Assembly (NCBI RefSeq): GCF_002944315.1
Contig: NZ_CP024312.1
Coordinates: 62,001 to 126,000 of the forward strand
Reading direction: 5' to 3'
Length of the DNA stretch: 64,000 nucleotides
From: Rhizobium sp. NXC24
Lineage (GTDB): Bacteria; Pseudomonadota; Alphaproteobacteria; Rhizobiales; Rhizobiaceae
Shown: piece by piece, positions 35,625-44,479 of the stretch
How the letters are laid out: the number at the start of each line of letters is the position of its first letter
How positions within the stretch are numbered: position 1 is the stretch's first letter
Made by a program: the position numbers and the translations under genes
The notes under the pieces: model-generated
The model's database searches: none
The model's input: the letters and a program-made list of their open reading frames with translations, nothing else
Told to the model about the DNA's origin: nothing

Positions 35625-36713
35625 TCATTGTCCGAAGGTAGGTGACCAGCCGAGCGCTGGAGCCACCGTCTCGGCCAGATCGGTCAACAGCCGCACGTTT
35701 TCGGCAAGCCCGAAGGCCGGCGGCAGAAAGAGCACGATCTCGTCCGCGGCGGCGAGCCCTGGATCATTGAATACCGTCTCGATCACCTGGTCGGGCGTGC
35801 CTTGGAAGACAGGCGAAATCTGGATGCCGGCCGGCTGGTTGGCAGGCTGGAGCGCGCCTTTGGGCCGAGACGCCGCAATTCCTTTCGTGCGACGCTCGAG
35901 GTCATAGGCGGCGTATTTTTCCCGAAGCTCGGCAGTGGTGCCGACAAGGATGGAGGCCGCGACGGCTACGGGCGGCGGCTCCGTGGCCCAAGTTTTGCGC
36001 CAGGTGGTGCGGAAGGCCTCGATGATGCGGGCCTGATACTGCCCGAACGTCTCGCCTTCCGCCTGGTCATGCAGCACGGTTCCCGAGATCAGTCCGATAC
36101 CGAGTTCGGCCGCCTGAACCGCCGAGCTCAGGCTGGCCGAGCCTTGCCGGATGCGGGCCCGGAGCGTCGGACTATGCGGCGTCACGCGCAACTCGGCACC
36201 TTGCGGCGCGCCCTGGCCCGGCTCGACGACAGTGTGCAGGACGTCGCCTGCGATCGCGGAGAGGAAGCGCGTCTGGCGGCGTTTGGCTTCCGTGCGCGCG
36301 TCGGTGTCGACGGGGCCGAACACGGCATCGAATGCTCCGTTGGCACCGGTCGAGATGGCGAGCTCCAGCCGGCCGTCGATCAGCAAGTCCGTCGTACCGG
36401 CGGCCTCGGCAAGCAGGATCGGATCCTGGTAGCGCATCGGGATAACTGCCGATCCGAGCGTGATACGCCTTGTATGCTGGCCGGCGGCGGCGAAGAATGG
36501 AAGCGGTGAAGACAGGTAGTGATCGAAGTGGCGCTGATAGGCCCAGCCCGACTGGTAGCCCAGCTGTTCGGCGTGCTTGAACAGCGCGATCCCGTCCCGT
36601 AAGCCCTGAGCCGGGCCGGCCTCGTCGTTGAACGACACCCTGGTGTTGAAACCCAGCCGCTGCTTCGGGCGGAACGATGCGGGGAGGGCGCCGGTGGGCA
36701 CAGCGATGGTCAT
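35625..36713 (-). CDS. LLM-class flavin-dependent monooxygenase
   Basis: A 362-residue luciferase-like protein. Segments GIALFKHAEQLGYQSGWAYQRHFDHYLSSPLPFFAAAGQHTRRITLGSAVIPMRYQDPILLAEAAGTTDLLIDGRLELAISTG show the family fold. It differs clearly from the SsuD-like protein and more nearly resembles the luciferase-like group found beside fused-ATPase importers (KPN_01858-type). It overlaps the ATPase stop (ATGA), so it belongs to the importer operon that starts at 41962 and probably oxidises what that importer brings in. The shared operator 35550 lies after its stop, in front of the next operon. Confidence 0.85.
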   Translation of the reverse strand: MTIAVPTGALPASFRPKQRLGFNTRVSFNDEAGPAQGLRDGIALFKHAEQLGYQSGWAYQRHFDHYLSSPLPFFAAAGQHTRRITLGSAVIPMRYQDPILLAEAAGTTDLLIDGRLELAISTGANGAFDAVFGPVDTDARTEAKRRQTRFLSAIAGDVLHTVVEPGQGAPQGAELRVTPHSPTLRARIRQGSASLSSAVQAAELGIGLISGTVLHDQAEGETFGQYQARIIEAFRTTWRKTWATEPPPVAVAASILVGTTAELREKYAAYDLERRTKGIAASRPKGALQPANQPAGIQISPVFQGTPDQVIETVFNDPGLAAADEIVLFLPPAFGLAENVRLLTDLAETVAPALGWSPTFGQ

Positions 36714-38437
36714 GCGATACGCTCCCCACGGAGAATGTGTCGGGGTTTTAGCTGTGGTACGTGGGCGGGACCGGCGATGCCGGACGGGATCGATTCCAGC
36801 AGCGATGCCGTATAGGGATGTTGCGGATTGTCGAAGATATCGATGACGGTTCCATGTTCGACAATGCTGCCCCGCTGCATCACCGAGACCGTGTGCGCCA
36901 GCTGACGGACAAGCGCCAGGTCATGAGATACGAACACATAGGTCAGGCCGAGCCTGGCCTGGAGAGAGAGCAGCACTTCGACGATGTCGGCCTGCACGCT
37001 GACATCGAGAGCGGAGGTGGGTTCGTCCAGCACGATCACGTCGGGCTTGAGGACCAGCGACCGGGCGATTGCCACGCGCTGCCGCTGGCCGCCGGACAGG
37101 GCCCCTGGCTTGCGGCTGAGCAGGTGTTCGCCAAGCCCGACATTGGCGAGCGCCTCGCGGACTTGCTCGGCCCGCTCCTTGGGCGTTCCGATCTTGAACC
37201 GGTCGAGAGGCTCGCGCACCAGCTGCTCGACTTTCCAGGTCGGGTCGAGGGAAGTGAACGGGTTCTGATAGACGAGCTGAAGATGCCGCCACACTGCACG
37301 CAGCGACTGGTGCGAGCGACCGGTGAGCTCTTCGCCGGCGACCGAGATGGTTCCCGTGTCGGGTTCGTCGAGCCCGAGCAGCAGCCGGATCGTCGTCGTC
37401 TTGCCAGACCCCGATTCACCGACCAGCGCATGCGTGGTGCCGGCCTGAACGGAGAACGACACGTCGTTGACGGCAGTCAGTATCTTGCCGTCGACCGCGA
37501 AGCTCTTGGTGACGCCGCTGACCTCGATCTTCGGCGTCTTGCCGGCCTCGCTCCTCAGCAAACGGAAGCCCGGGTTGCGCAGTCCGGCATAACGGTCGGG
37601 ATTGAGGGCCGGAACGTCGGCATGCAGCTTCTTCGCGTAGGCCGAGCTCGGCGAGGAGAAAACAGTCGCGGTGCGACCGGCCTCCTGGACGGTGCCGTCC
37701 TTGAGCACCACCAGCGTGTCTGCCCGCTCGGCGGCAATCGCCAGATCGTGGGTGATGAGGAGCAGGCTGATATCCAGCTCGTGCTGCGATCGTGAGAGCA
37801 GGTCGAGAATTCGCTTCTGGATCGTGACGTCGAGCGCGGAGGTGGGCTCGTCCGCCACCAGCAGCAATGGGCGTGGGAGGACCGCAAGGCCGATCAGCAC
37901 GCGCTGCAGCATGCCGCCGGACAATTGATGCGGATAGGAGTCGTAGACGCGTTGAGGATTATCGAGCCCTACCTGGGCGAAGGTTTCAAGGATGAGCGCC
38001 TTGCGGACCGCCTTGTTGGGCTCGTCGATGAGTGCCGCCGCCTCCATCGCCTGGACACCGATCGTCCGCACGGGGTTGAGCGAGTTGCCGGGGTCCTGCG
38101 GGACGAAGCCGATTGCTCGTCCTCTGAGCGGCCGGAAACGAGACCCGGAGAGCCCCAGCACCTCCTGACCATCGAACTCGACGCGGCCTGTGGCGTGCCC
38201 GCCGTCGGGGAGCAGCCGCAGGACCGCGCGGGCGATGGTCGACTTACCCGAGCCGGACTCCCCGATGAGGGCGAGGCTCTTGCCGCGGCCGAGCTCGAAT
38301 CCCACGCCGGCGACGACCTGGTGCGGCCCGTAGGATACGGAGAGGTCGTCGACCCGCAGGAGAGGGACTGATCCGTGCGGTGGCGCGGTGGTCTCGGCAC
38401 GGGTGAAAGTGGCGGTCAGTCTATCTTGCGGAGCCAT
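36710..38437 (-). CDS. Fused double ABC ATPase, DppDF type
   Basis: A 575-residue protein with two complete ATPase domains, equivalent to DppD and DppF in one chain. Domain 1: GESGSGKST, LSGGMLQRVLIGLAV, LLLVADEPTSALD, LLITHDLAI. Domain 2 (from about residue 310): GESGSGKTT, LSGGQRQRVAIARSL, VIVLDEPTSALD, FVSHDLALV. The start is ATG 38437, which overlaps the upstream permease end by 22 bp; the longer open frame would run through the permease gene. It energises the importer of 38416-41962. The same architecture recurs at 56451. Confidence 0.93.
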   Translation of the reverse strand: MAPQDRLTATFTRAETTAPPHGSVPLLRVDDLSVSYGPHQVVAGVGFELGRGKSLALIGESGSGKSTIARAVLRLLPDGGHATGRVEFDGQEVLGLSGSRFRPLRGRAIGFVPQDPGNSLNPVRTIGVQAMEAAALIDEPNKAVRKALILETFAQVGLDNPQRVYDSYPHQLSGGMLQRVLIGLAVLPRPLLLVADEPTSALDVTIQKRILDLLSRSQHELDISLLLITHDLAIAAERADTLVVLKDGTVQEAGRTATVFSSPSSAYAKKLHADVPALNPDRYAGLRNPGFRLLRSEAGKTPKIEVSGVTKSFAVDGKILTAVNDVSFSVQAGTTHALVGESGSGKTTTIRLLLGLDEPDTGTISVAGEELTGRSHQSLRAVWRHLQLVYQNPFTSLDPTWKVEQLVREPLDRFKIGTPKERAEQVREALANVGLGEHLLSRKPGALSGGQRQRVAIARSLVLKPDVIVLDEPTSALDVSVQADIVEVLLSLQARLGLTYVFVSHDLALVRQLAHTVSVMQRGSIVEHGTVIDIFDNPQHPYTASLLESIPSGIAGPAHVPQLKPRHILRGERIA

Positions 38438-39264
38438 CGGCTGATCCTGTTCACAGAGAGGACGGTCGCGATCGTGACGAAGGCAGGTGCGTAAACCAGC
38501 CATGGCCATTTGAGGTAGTCCTTGCCGATCGAGATCAGCAGGCCCCAGTCGGAGGCCGGCGGCGGGTCGCCGTATCCGAGAAAGGCAAGGCTGGCGATCA
38601 CCAGGATCGAGTCGCCGAACTGCAGCACGGCAAGCGGCAATACCGAGCGTGATGCGTTCGGCAGGACGTGGCGCCATAGGATGTGCCAGCGTGACCCGCC
38701 CAATAGAAAGGAAGATTCGACGAAGGTCGCCTGCCGCGTTTTGATGACCTCGGCGCGCATCACTCGGGCGAAAAGGGCCACAGCCGACACGCCCGTCGCG
38801 ATGGCGGCGTTGGTGGTGTCGAAACCGATCGCGGTGACGACGATCACGGCAAGCAGGAATTTGGGGATCGCAAGCAACACATCGACCAGACGGGCGAAGG
38901 CGGTGTCCACCCAACCGCCGAAGAAGCCGGCCAGCAGGCCGACGAGACCACCGGCGACAACGCCTATGATCACGGCAATCAGTGCGCTCGCCACCGAGGA
39001 GGCCGTGCCATAGACGACGCGCGCGTAGAGATCGCGACCCAGGTGATCGGTGCCGAACCAGTGCGCCGCACTCGGGCCCAAGAGCTTCTGGGCTGGTACG
39101 CCGTTGACCGGGCTATAGCTCGTAAACAGGCTGGGGGCGAGCGACCAGGCAATCGCGAGCGTGACGACGGCAAAAGAGAGAGCGACGACCGGGGGCACGC
39201 GTAGCGCCGACAGCCGGCCGATCGCGGTGACGCGCGCGGGAGAGGAGAGGGAGGCGAGGGTCAT
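38416..39264 (-). CDS. ABC transporter permease, DppC type
   Basis: A 282-residue permease. The first membrane segment is VVALSFAVVTLAIAWSLAPSLF, then AAHWFGTDHLGRDLYARVVYGTASSV, the DppC signature. The EAA loop is FVESSFLLGGSRWHILWRHVLPNASRSV. Its start overlaps the DppB-type gene by 4 bp. Co-transcribed with the fused ATPase. Confidence 0.92.
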   Translation of the reverse strand: MTLASLSSPARVTAIGRLSALRVPPVVALSFAVVTLAIAWSLAPSLFTSYSPVNGVPAQKLLGPSAAHWFGTDHLGRDLYARVVYGTASSVASALIAVIIGVVAGGLVGLLAGFFGGWVDTAFARLVDVLLAIPKFLLAVIVVTAIGFDTTNAAIATGVSAVALFARVMRAEVIKTRQATFVESSFLLGGSRWHILWRHVLPNASRSVLPLAVLQFGDSILVIASLAFLGYGDPPPASDWGLLISIGKDYLKWPWLVYAPAFVTIATVLSVNRISRWLRKID

Positions 39265-40271
39265 GACGTCACCACGTTGGAGATGTCGACGGAGCCTTCG
39301 TCGGCCGTGGTTGGACGACGCTCGGCTGCGCCGAGGAGTTTTACGCGGGGGTCCAGCAGCGGGTAGGTAAGATCGGCGAGCAGGTTGATGACGACGAAGA
39401 CCACGGCCGCCAGCGAGACGACCGCCTGAAGGACGGGTAGGTCCTGCGTGCTGACCGACCGCTGCACCAAACTGCCGAGACCGGTGCGGCCAAAGACCGT
39501 CTCGGTGATCAGCGAGCCTCCGAGCAGCTCGCCGATCGTCAACGCGACGACGGTAACGACCGGGAGCGAAGACGGCTTCAGCAGATGCTTGACGAACAGG
39601 TGCAACTGCCCGAGGCCGCGGCCCCGCGCGACGGCGGCATATTCCTGCCTCGACTCATGGTCGAGGTTGGCGATCAGCACTTCGGCGATTTGCGCGGAGA
39701 TCGGGATGCCGAGAGCGATGGCCGCAAAAAGGGTCGCCCAGAAACTGTCCGGCTCGATTACGCGAAAGACGCCGAGCTGGAAGCCGAAAAGGTGGATCAG
39801 CACCAGGCCGATCACGAAGTTCGGCACCGACAGGAACAGTGACGGGAAGCCTCGCAGCAGGCCCTGGCCATACCCTTTTGACAGAAACTGCGTGCCATAG
39901 GCGATCACCGCCGCCAGCAGAAGTGCGACGGCGAGGCCTGCAGAAGCAAGGACCAGCGTCGAGGGAAGCACTTCGGCGATCAGGGTTGTCACGGGGCGGT
40001 TGGTCCGCATCGACAGACCGAGATCGCCGGTCACGAAGCCGGAAAAGGCTGTCCACAGCTGGACGGGGATCGGCTTATCCAGGCCCTGGGCGGCGATGAT
40101 CTCCTTGATCTCCTCCTGCGTGAACCCATTCTGCGGGTTGTTCAGCACGTTGGTGATCGGATCGCCGGGCAGGATGCTGACGACGACGAACGTGAAGACA
40201 TAAGCCAGCAGGATCACGACGATCGCCTGCACGAGGCGTTTTGCGGCGTAGTTCAGGTAGGCTTTGCTCAT
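39261..40271 (-). CDS. ABC transporter permease, DppB type
   Basis: A 336-residue permease beginning MSKAYLNYAAKRLVQAIVVILLAYVFTFVVVSILPGDPITNVLNNP. I chose ATG 40271 because GAAGG lies about 8 nt upstream; a GTG three codons earlier is possible. EAA loop: HESRQEYAAVARGRGLGQLHLFVKHLLKPSSLPV. It follows the binding-protein gene by 38 bp and partners the DppC-type permease. Confidence 0.92.
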   Translation of the reverse strand: MSKAYLNYAAKRLVQAIVVILLAYVFTFVVVSILPGDPITNVLNNPQNGFTQEEIKEIIAAQGLDKPIPVQLWTAFSGFVTGDLGLSMRTNRPVTTLIAEVLPSTLVLASAGLAVALLLAAVIAYGTQFLSKGYGQGLLRGFPSLFLSVPNFVIGLVLIHLFGFQLGVFRVIEPDSFWATLFAAIALGIPISAQIAEVLIANLDHESRQEYAAVARGRGLGQLHLFVKHLLKPSSLPVVTVVALTIGELLGGSLITETVFGRTGLGSLVQRSVSTQDLPVLQAVVSLAAVVFVVINLLADLTYPLLDPRVKLLGAAERRPTTADEGSVDISNVVTS

Positions 40272-40309
40272 GCCGGTCACCTTCTCGCGTTGTTCGGTCG
40301 AACTGCGGA

Positions 40310-41962
40310 TTATTCGCTCTTCGTCGCGGTGTAGTAGCTGGCATAGGCGACACCGTTGTAGACCACGCCTGTCAGCTTGGGAGACTGCGCGTAGATCCGC
40401 TGGACGATCTGCGTACGCGGGATGAAGTAGCCCTGGTCGAGGACATATTTCTGCAGGTCGTCGAGGAGCGGTTTGCGACTTTCGATGGAGCCGGCGCTGG
40501 CGATCTTGTCGCGGAGATCGTTGAGGGTCTTGTCGCTTTCGTCGAGGGCGAACCAGTTTTCGCCGTTGTTGGCGTTCGTCAGGATGCTGGCAACAGTGCC
40601 GGCGTCGATGAAGCTGCGCGTCACCTCGTAGGCAGGCACCGCCGCACCGCCGTACTTCACCTTCTGGCCATATGTTACGACGTCATAGGCGCGGATCTCG
40701 ACTTTCCAGCCGATCTTGCCGAGTTGCTGGGCGATCAGTTCGTCGATCGATTTCGAGGTTGCGAGGTAGGGATTGGAATTAAGCGTCAGCGACAGCTGCT
40801 TGCCGTCCTTCGCGCGGATGCCGTCTGCGCCTTTGATCCAGCCCGCCTCGTCGAGAAGCTTCTCGGCCTTGTCGGGATTGTAGGCCAGCAGGGCGCTTTG
40901 GTCTGTCGCTCCCGGCACATTGCTCTGGATGAAGGATGTCGCGAGCTTCCAGTCCGGTGTGTAGACGGTGTCGATGATTTCCTGGCGATTGATGCCGGCC
41001 TGGAGGGCCTGGCGCACCTTCACGTCATCGTATGGCGCGAGTTTGGTATTAATTGCCCAGCCGTTGACGAAACCGAGATAGCGGGGCGTCGCGATGGTGA
41101 AGCCGTCTGCCTTGAGAGACTCCAGCTCCTGCGGAGAGGCGTTGTAGGCGACATCGGCCTGTCCGGATTGAACGGCGGCAACGCGCAGCGACGGCTCTGA
41201 CACCAGCTTGTAGGTGATGGTGTCCAGATAGGCCGGACCAGTATGACCAACCGCCGCAGGCCCCCAGTTGTAATCCTTGCGCTTGGTGAGCTTGACGAAA
41301 TCGCCCTCCTTCCAGGAGTCGACCACGTAAGGGCCGCTGCCGGAAGTCTTGCTCAGGTCGGCCTGCTGTGCAGCGGGCTGCGCAATGGTTTTCGGGGAAA
41401 TCAGGATCGAGCCGTGATAGCCGAGCGTCGGAATAAAGCCTAGCGTCGGTTTCTTGAAGTAGACTTTGACCGTGGTCGGGTCGACCGCCTCGGCGTGGTC
41501 GTAGGTTTTGGGGAAGAGACCGATCGGGTTGATGCCTTCGCTTTTGCGTCCGGCGTACCAGATGTCGAGATTGGCGACGACCGCCGCCGCATCGAGCGGT
41601 GAGCCATCGGAGAACGTTACGCCGTTTTTCAGATGAAGCGTGAACTCGGTCGCTTCATTGTTCTGCTCCCAGCGCTCGGCGAGCCAGGGACTGACCTTAC
41701 CCTCGGCATCGACGTAGAGGAGCTTGTCGGTTACATGGCCCCAGATGTGGCCCTGGAAGCTGGAGATCGCGCTGTTATTCGGAATCCATGTGTCGCCGAG
41801 CGAGTCGATCAGGAAGGTGATGTCGCCGCCCTCGCGTGGGCTATCGGCGGCCTCAGCCGGAGTGAGCCCTTTCGTTGCGAGCAGAACGGCGGCCGCTGCC
41901 GCGGATGTCGTAATCAGCAGACGGCGCCTGGAAAGGGAGAGCAAGGTAGAGCGTTCGGCCAT
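40310..41962 (-). CDS. ABC transporter substrate-binding protein, family 5 (Tat signal)
   Basis: A 550-residue binding protein with a twin-arginine signal (LSRRRLLITTSAAAAAVLLATKGLTPAEA). The mature part opens DSPREGGDITFLIDSLGDTWIPNNSAISSFQGHIWGHVTDKLLYVDAEGKVSPWLAERWEQNN. The motif KDYNWGPAAVGHTGPAYLDTITYKLVSEPSLRVAAVQSGQ is shared with the binding proteins at 52910 and 60892, a subfamily (KPN_01854-like) that accompanies luciferase-like monooxygenases. It is the first gene of the operon ending with the luciferase-like gene at 35625 and has a copy of the shared dyad 81 bp upstream. Confidence 0.9.
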   Translation of the reverse strand: MAERSTLLSLSRRRLLITTSAAAAAVLLATKGLTPAEAADSPREGGDITFLIDSLGDTWIPNNSAISSFQGHIWGHVTDKLLYVDAEGKVSPWLAERWEQNNEATEFTLHLKNGVTFSDGSPLDAAAVVANLDIWYAGRKSEGINPIGLFPKTYDHAEAVDPTTVKVYFKKPTLGFIPTLGYHGSILISPKTIAQPAAQQADLSKTSGSGPYVVDSWKEGDFVKLTKRKDYNWGPAAVGHTGPAYLDTITYKLVSEPSLRVAAVQSGQADVAYNASPQELESLKADGFTIATPRYLGFVNGWAINTKLAPYDDVKVRQALQAGINRQEIIDTVYTPDWKLATSFIQSNVPGATDQSALLAYNPDKAEKLLDEAGWIKGADGIRAKDGKQLSLTLNSNPYLATSKSIDELIAQQLGKIGWKVEIRAYDVVTYGQKVKYGGAAVPAYEVTRSFIDAGTVASILTNANNGENWFALDESDKTLNDLRDKIASAGSIESRKPLLDDLQKYVLDQGYFIPRTQIVQRIYAQSPKLTGVVYNGVAYASYYTATKSE

Positions 41963-42043
41963 GAAAGGTCCCTGGTTTTTACGAGAAGATCATGGCGATA
42001 GCCTAACAGGGCGGCTTAAGGGAGAAAGACCAGTTGTTCTTTT

Positions 42044-42060
42044 TCTACTAAAATTATGGA
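42044..42060. promoter_or_regulatory. Shared dyad operator upstream of the importer at 41962
   Basis: TCTAC-TAAAATT-ATGGA, 9/10 match, 81 bp before the start at 41962. It lies 33 bp before the end of the molybdoenzyme gene. Its flank matches those at 35550 and 48319. Confidence 0.65.
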
Positions 42061-42092
42061 TTATTTTCCCGTGGTTTTCGACGGTGGTAGGA

Positions 42093-44429
42093 TCAGCTTT
42101 TCGGGGCAGTTTCGATGGCCGGATTTGCCGGCGATTTTCCGAACGTCATCGCCTCGAAAATCCGCACCGGCCGCGGTTCTTCTGCAAAACATACGACCTC
42201 CACCCTGGTAATCTGTCCAGTGGAGCCCTGCGCCAAGCGGGACGTTCCGATATCGCGCGTGAGAATATTCGGGTTCCCGTGGACGCACATGGCTTTCTCT
42301 GTCGTCGGGTCGTCCGGCTCGAACCATGCACCGGTCGCAAGCTGCATCACGCCCTTTCGCACGTCGTCGCTCAATGTAGCCGCCGCAAGGCAGCTGCCTC
42401 GCGCGTTGAAAAGCCGCACGATATCGCCGTCCGAGATGCCGCGCGCGGCCGCGTCAACCGGGTTGATGCGAACCGGCTCCCGGCCCTTGATTTTGGTCGA
42501 ACGGCTGAAATCGCCATAGTCCAGCTGGCTGTGCAGGCGCTGATGCGGCTGGTTGCAGACCAGATACAGCGGATAGTCGTTTCCGCCTGCTTCCATTTCT
42601 CGCCTGGGCGGATACCACCGCGGATGGCCGCCGCAGTCGTCGTAGCCAAAATCTTCGACCGTCTGCGAGAAGATTTCGATCTTTCCCGATGGCGTCTGCA
42701 GCGGAAACGCGGACGGGTCCTTCCGGAAGGCGCGCGCCGGTCCACCATCGTCGGGCTTGAGCGGGAGGCGAAGTTCGCCCTGTTTCCAAAATGTTTCGAA
42801 AGCGGGTGCGTCATGGCCGCCGGCTGCGAGCGCTTTGCGTGTGGTCTCGAACAGGAAGGCAAGCCATTCCCGGCCGGATCGGTTCTCGGTAAATTCCGCG
42901 TGCTTCCCAAGACGGCGGGCTATCGCGGCAAGAATCTCGTAGTCGTCCCGAGCCTCACCGACCGGCTCGACCAGCTTCTTCATTGCGATCATGAGTTCGT
43001 CGCGGTCTGCCGCGCCGATATCGTCACGTTCGAGTGTCGTCGTGGCGGGGAGAACGATGTCCGCATGACGGGCGGTCGACGTCCAGGCCGTTTCGTGAAC
43101 GATGATCGTTTCGGGCCGTCTGAAGGCTGCCCGCAGCCTGTTGATATCCTGATGGTGGTGAAACGGATTGCCACCTGCCCAATAGACGAGCCGGATGTCG
43201 GGATAACGCAAGGCTTGGCCGTTGTAATGGAACTCCTCGCCCGGATTGAGGAGCATGTCGGCGATGCGGGCGACGGGGATGAAGTCCGCCACGGGGTTCT
43301 TGAATTGATCAAGCGTCGGCAGCGGCGCCGCCAATTGCTGCTTGCCGATATTGCCCAGCGCCCCGAGAGAATAGGAGAAGCCGCCGCCATCCAATCCGAT
43401 TTGCCCGAGCATTGCAGCGAGCACGATGCCCATCCACACCGGCTGCTCGCCATAGTCGGCGCGCTGCAGCGAATGACTGACGGTGATCAATGTCCTCTTG
43501 GCGGCCATGGCACGTGCCAGTCTCCTGATGGCATCGACATCGATGCCGCAGATTTCAGAAGCCCATTCGGGGCTCTTCGGCAATCCATCGGCACGGCCGA
43601 GCAGATAATCCTCGAACCGCGCGTAGCCCACTGTATAGCGATCGAGGAACGGGCGGTCATGCAGCCCTTCACTGGCAAGCACATGCGCGAGCCCGAGCAT
43701 CAGCGCCACGTCGGTGCCCGGTACGATCGGCAGCCAGTCCGCATTCAATTCAGCGGGAAAATCGTCTTTCAGCGGGCTGATGAGCATGAAGCGGGCGCCG
43801 CGGGCGCTGGCACCGGTGAGCTTCTGCCGGACGATATGCGTACTGATGCCTCCGCCGTGCACGTCGGCATTCTTGATTGCCATTCCGCCGAACGCGACAA
43901 TCAACCCGCTGCTCCGCTCGATGGCATCCCAAGTGACGCTCTTGCGGTCGAACTGGTCATATGGCCCCAGGACATGCGGGATGATGACCATGGCGGCGCC
44001 GGAACTGTATGTGTTGACGGATCGCACATATCCGCCCAGCACGTTCAAGAAGCGGTGGATTTGGCTTTGTGCATGATGGAACCGTCCGGCGCTCGACCAG
44101 CCGTAGGATCCGCCGAACACAGCGCCGGGTCCGAAGCCACCGTAAACCCGCTGTAGCTCTTTCGCGACGAGCTCTTCCGCCTCGGACCAGCTGACCTCCA
44201 GATAGTCGTCCGCTCCGCGTCTCTGCGCATGGCCAGGCTCGCCTTCCAGCCAGCCGCGCCGGATCGCCGGGCGCCTGATACGAGCCGGGCTGTCGGCAAT
44301 CGCCGAAAGGTTGCCCAGCAATGGCGAGGGATGCGGATCGCCCGGATGCGGCCGGATTTCGAGCTTGCCGCTTTCGTACCGGCCGGAAAACGCGCCCCAA
44401 TGGGAGCTGTGGGTCTTGAACGGGTTCAT
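42093..44429 (-). CDS. Molybdopterin oxidoreductase, DMSO/TMAO/biotin-sulfoxide reductase type
   Basis: A 778-residue molybdenum enzyme of the serine-ligated DMSO reductase group. The catalytic-site pattern is clear: Tyr109 and Trp111 in GGSYGWSSAGR and the likely Mo-ligand Ser142 in NTYSSGAAMVIIPHV; the 33-residue spacing equals that between Tyr114 and Ser147 of Rhodobacter DMSO reductase. There is no N-terminal iron-sulfur cysteine motif and no signal peptide, so it is soluble and cytosolic, like biotin sulfoxide reductase (BisC). Substrate could be methionine sulfoxide, biotin sulfoxide or another S-oxide. It is the last gene of the operon starting at 48204. Confidence 0.9.
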   Translation of the reverse strand: MNPFKTHSSHWGAFSGRYESGKLEIRPHPGDPHPSPLLGNLSAIADSPARIRRPAIRRGWLEGEPGHAQRRGADDYLEVSWSEAEELVAKELQRVYGGFGPGAVFGGSYGWSSAGRFHHAQSQIHRFLNVLGGYVRSVNTYSSGAAMVIIPHVLGPYDQFDRKSVTWDAIERSSGLIVAFGGMAIKNADVHGGGISTHIVRQKLTGASARGARFMLISPLKDDFPAELNADWLPIVPGTDVALMLGLAHVLASEGLHDRPFLDRYTVGYARFEDYLLGRADGLPKSPEWASEICGIDVDAIRRLARAMAAKRTLITVSHSLQRADYGEQPVWMGIVLAAMLGQIGLDGGGFSYSLGALGNIGKQQLAAPLPTLDQFKNPVADFIPVARIADMLLNPGEEFHYNGQALRYPDIRLVYWAGGNPFHHHQDINRLRAAFRRPETIIVHETAWTSTARHADIVLPATTTLERDDIGAADRDELMIAMKKLVEPVGEARDDYEILAAIARRLGKHAEFTENRSGREWLAFLFETTRKALAAGGHDAPAFETFWKQGELRLPLKPDDGGPARAFRKDPSAFPLQTPSGKIEIFSQTVEDFGYDDCGGHPRWYPPRREMEAGGNDYPLYLVCNQPHQRLHSQLDYGDFSRSTKIKGREPVRINPVDAAARGISDGDIVRLFNARGSCLAAATLSDDVRKGVMQLATGAWFEPDDPTTEKAMCVHGNPNILTRDIGTSRLAQGSTGQITRVEVVCFAEEPRPVRIFEAMTFGKSPANPAIETAPKS

Positions 44430-44479
44430 CTCGGAGCGTCCTTGGCGATCGGTGCGTTTTTACAGGAGGCCGACCGGAC

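Noticed and set aside
41724..44156. An 810-codon open frame on the plus strand
   Set aside because: It lies antisense to the molybdoenzyme gene, whose product has clear active-site residues; the plus-strand translation has no recognisable domain. High GC gives long shadow frames.
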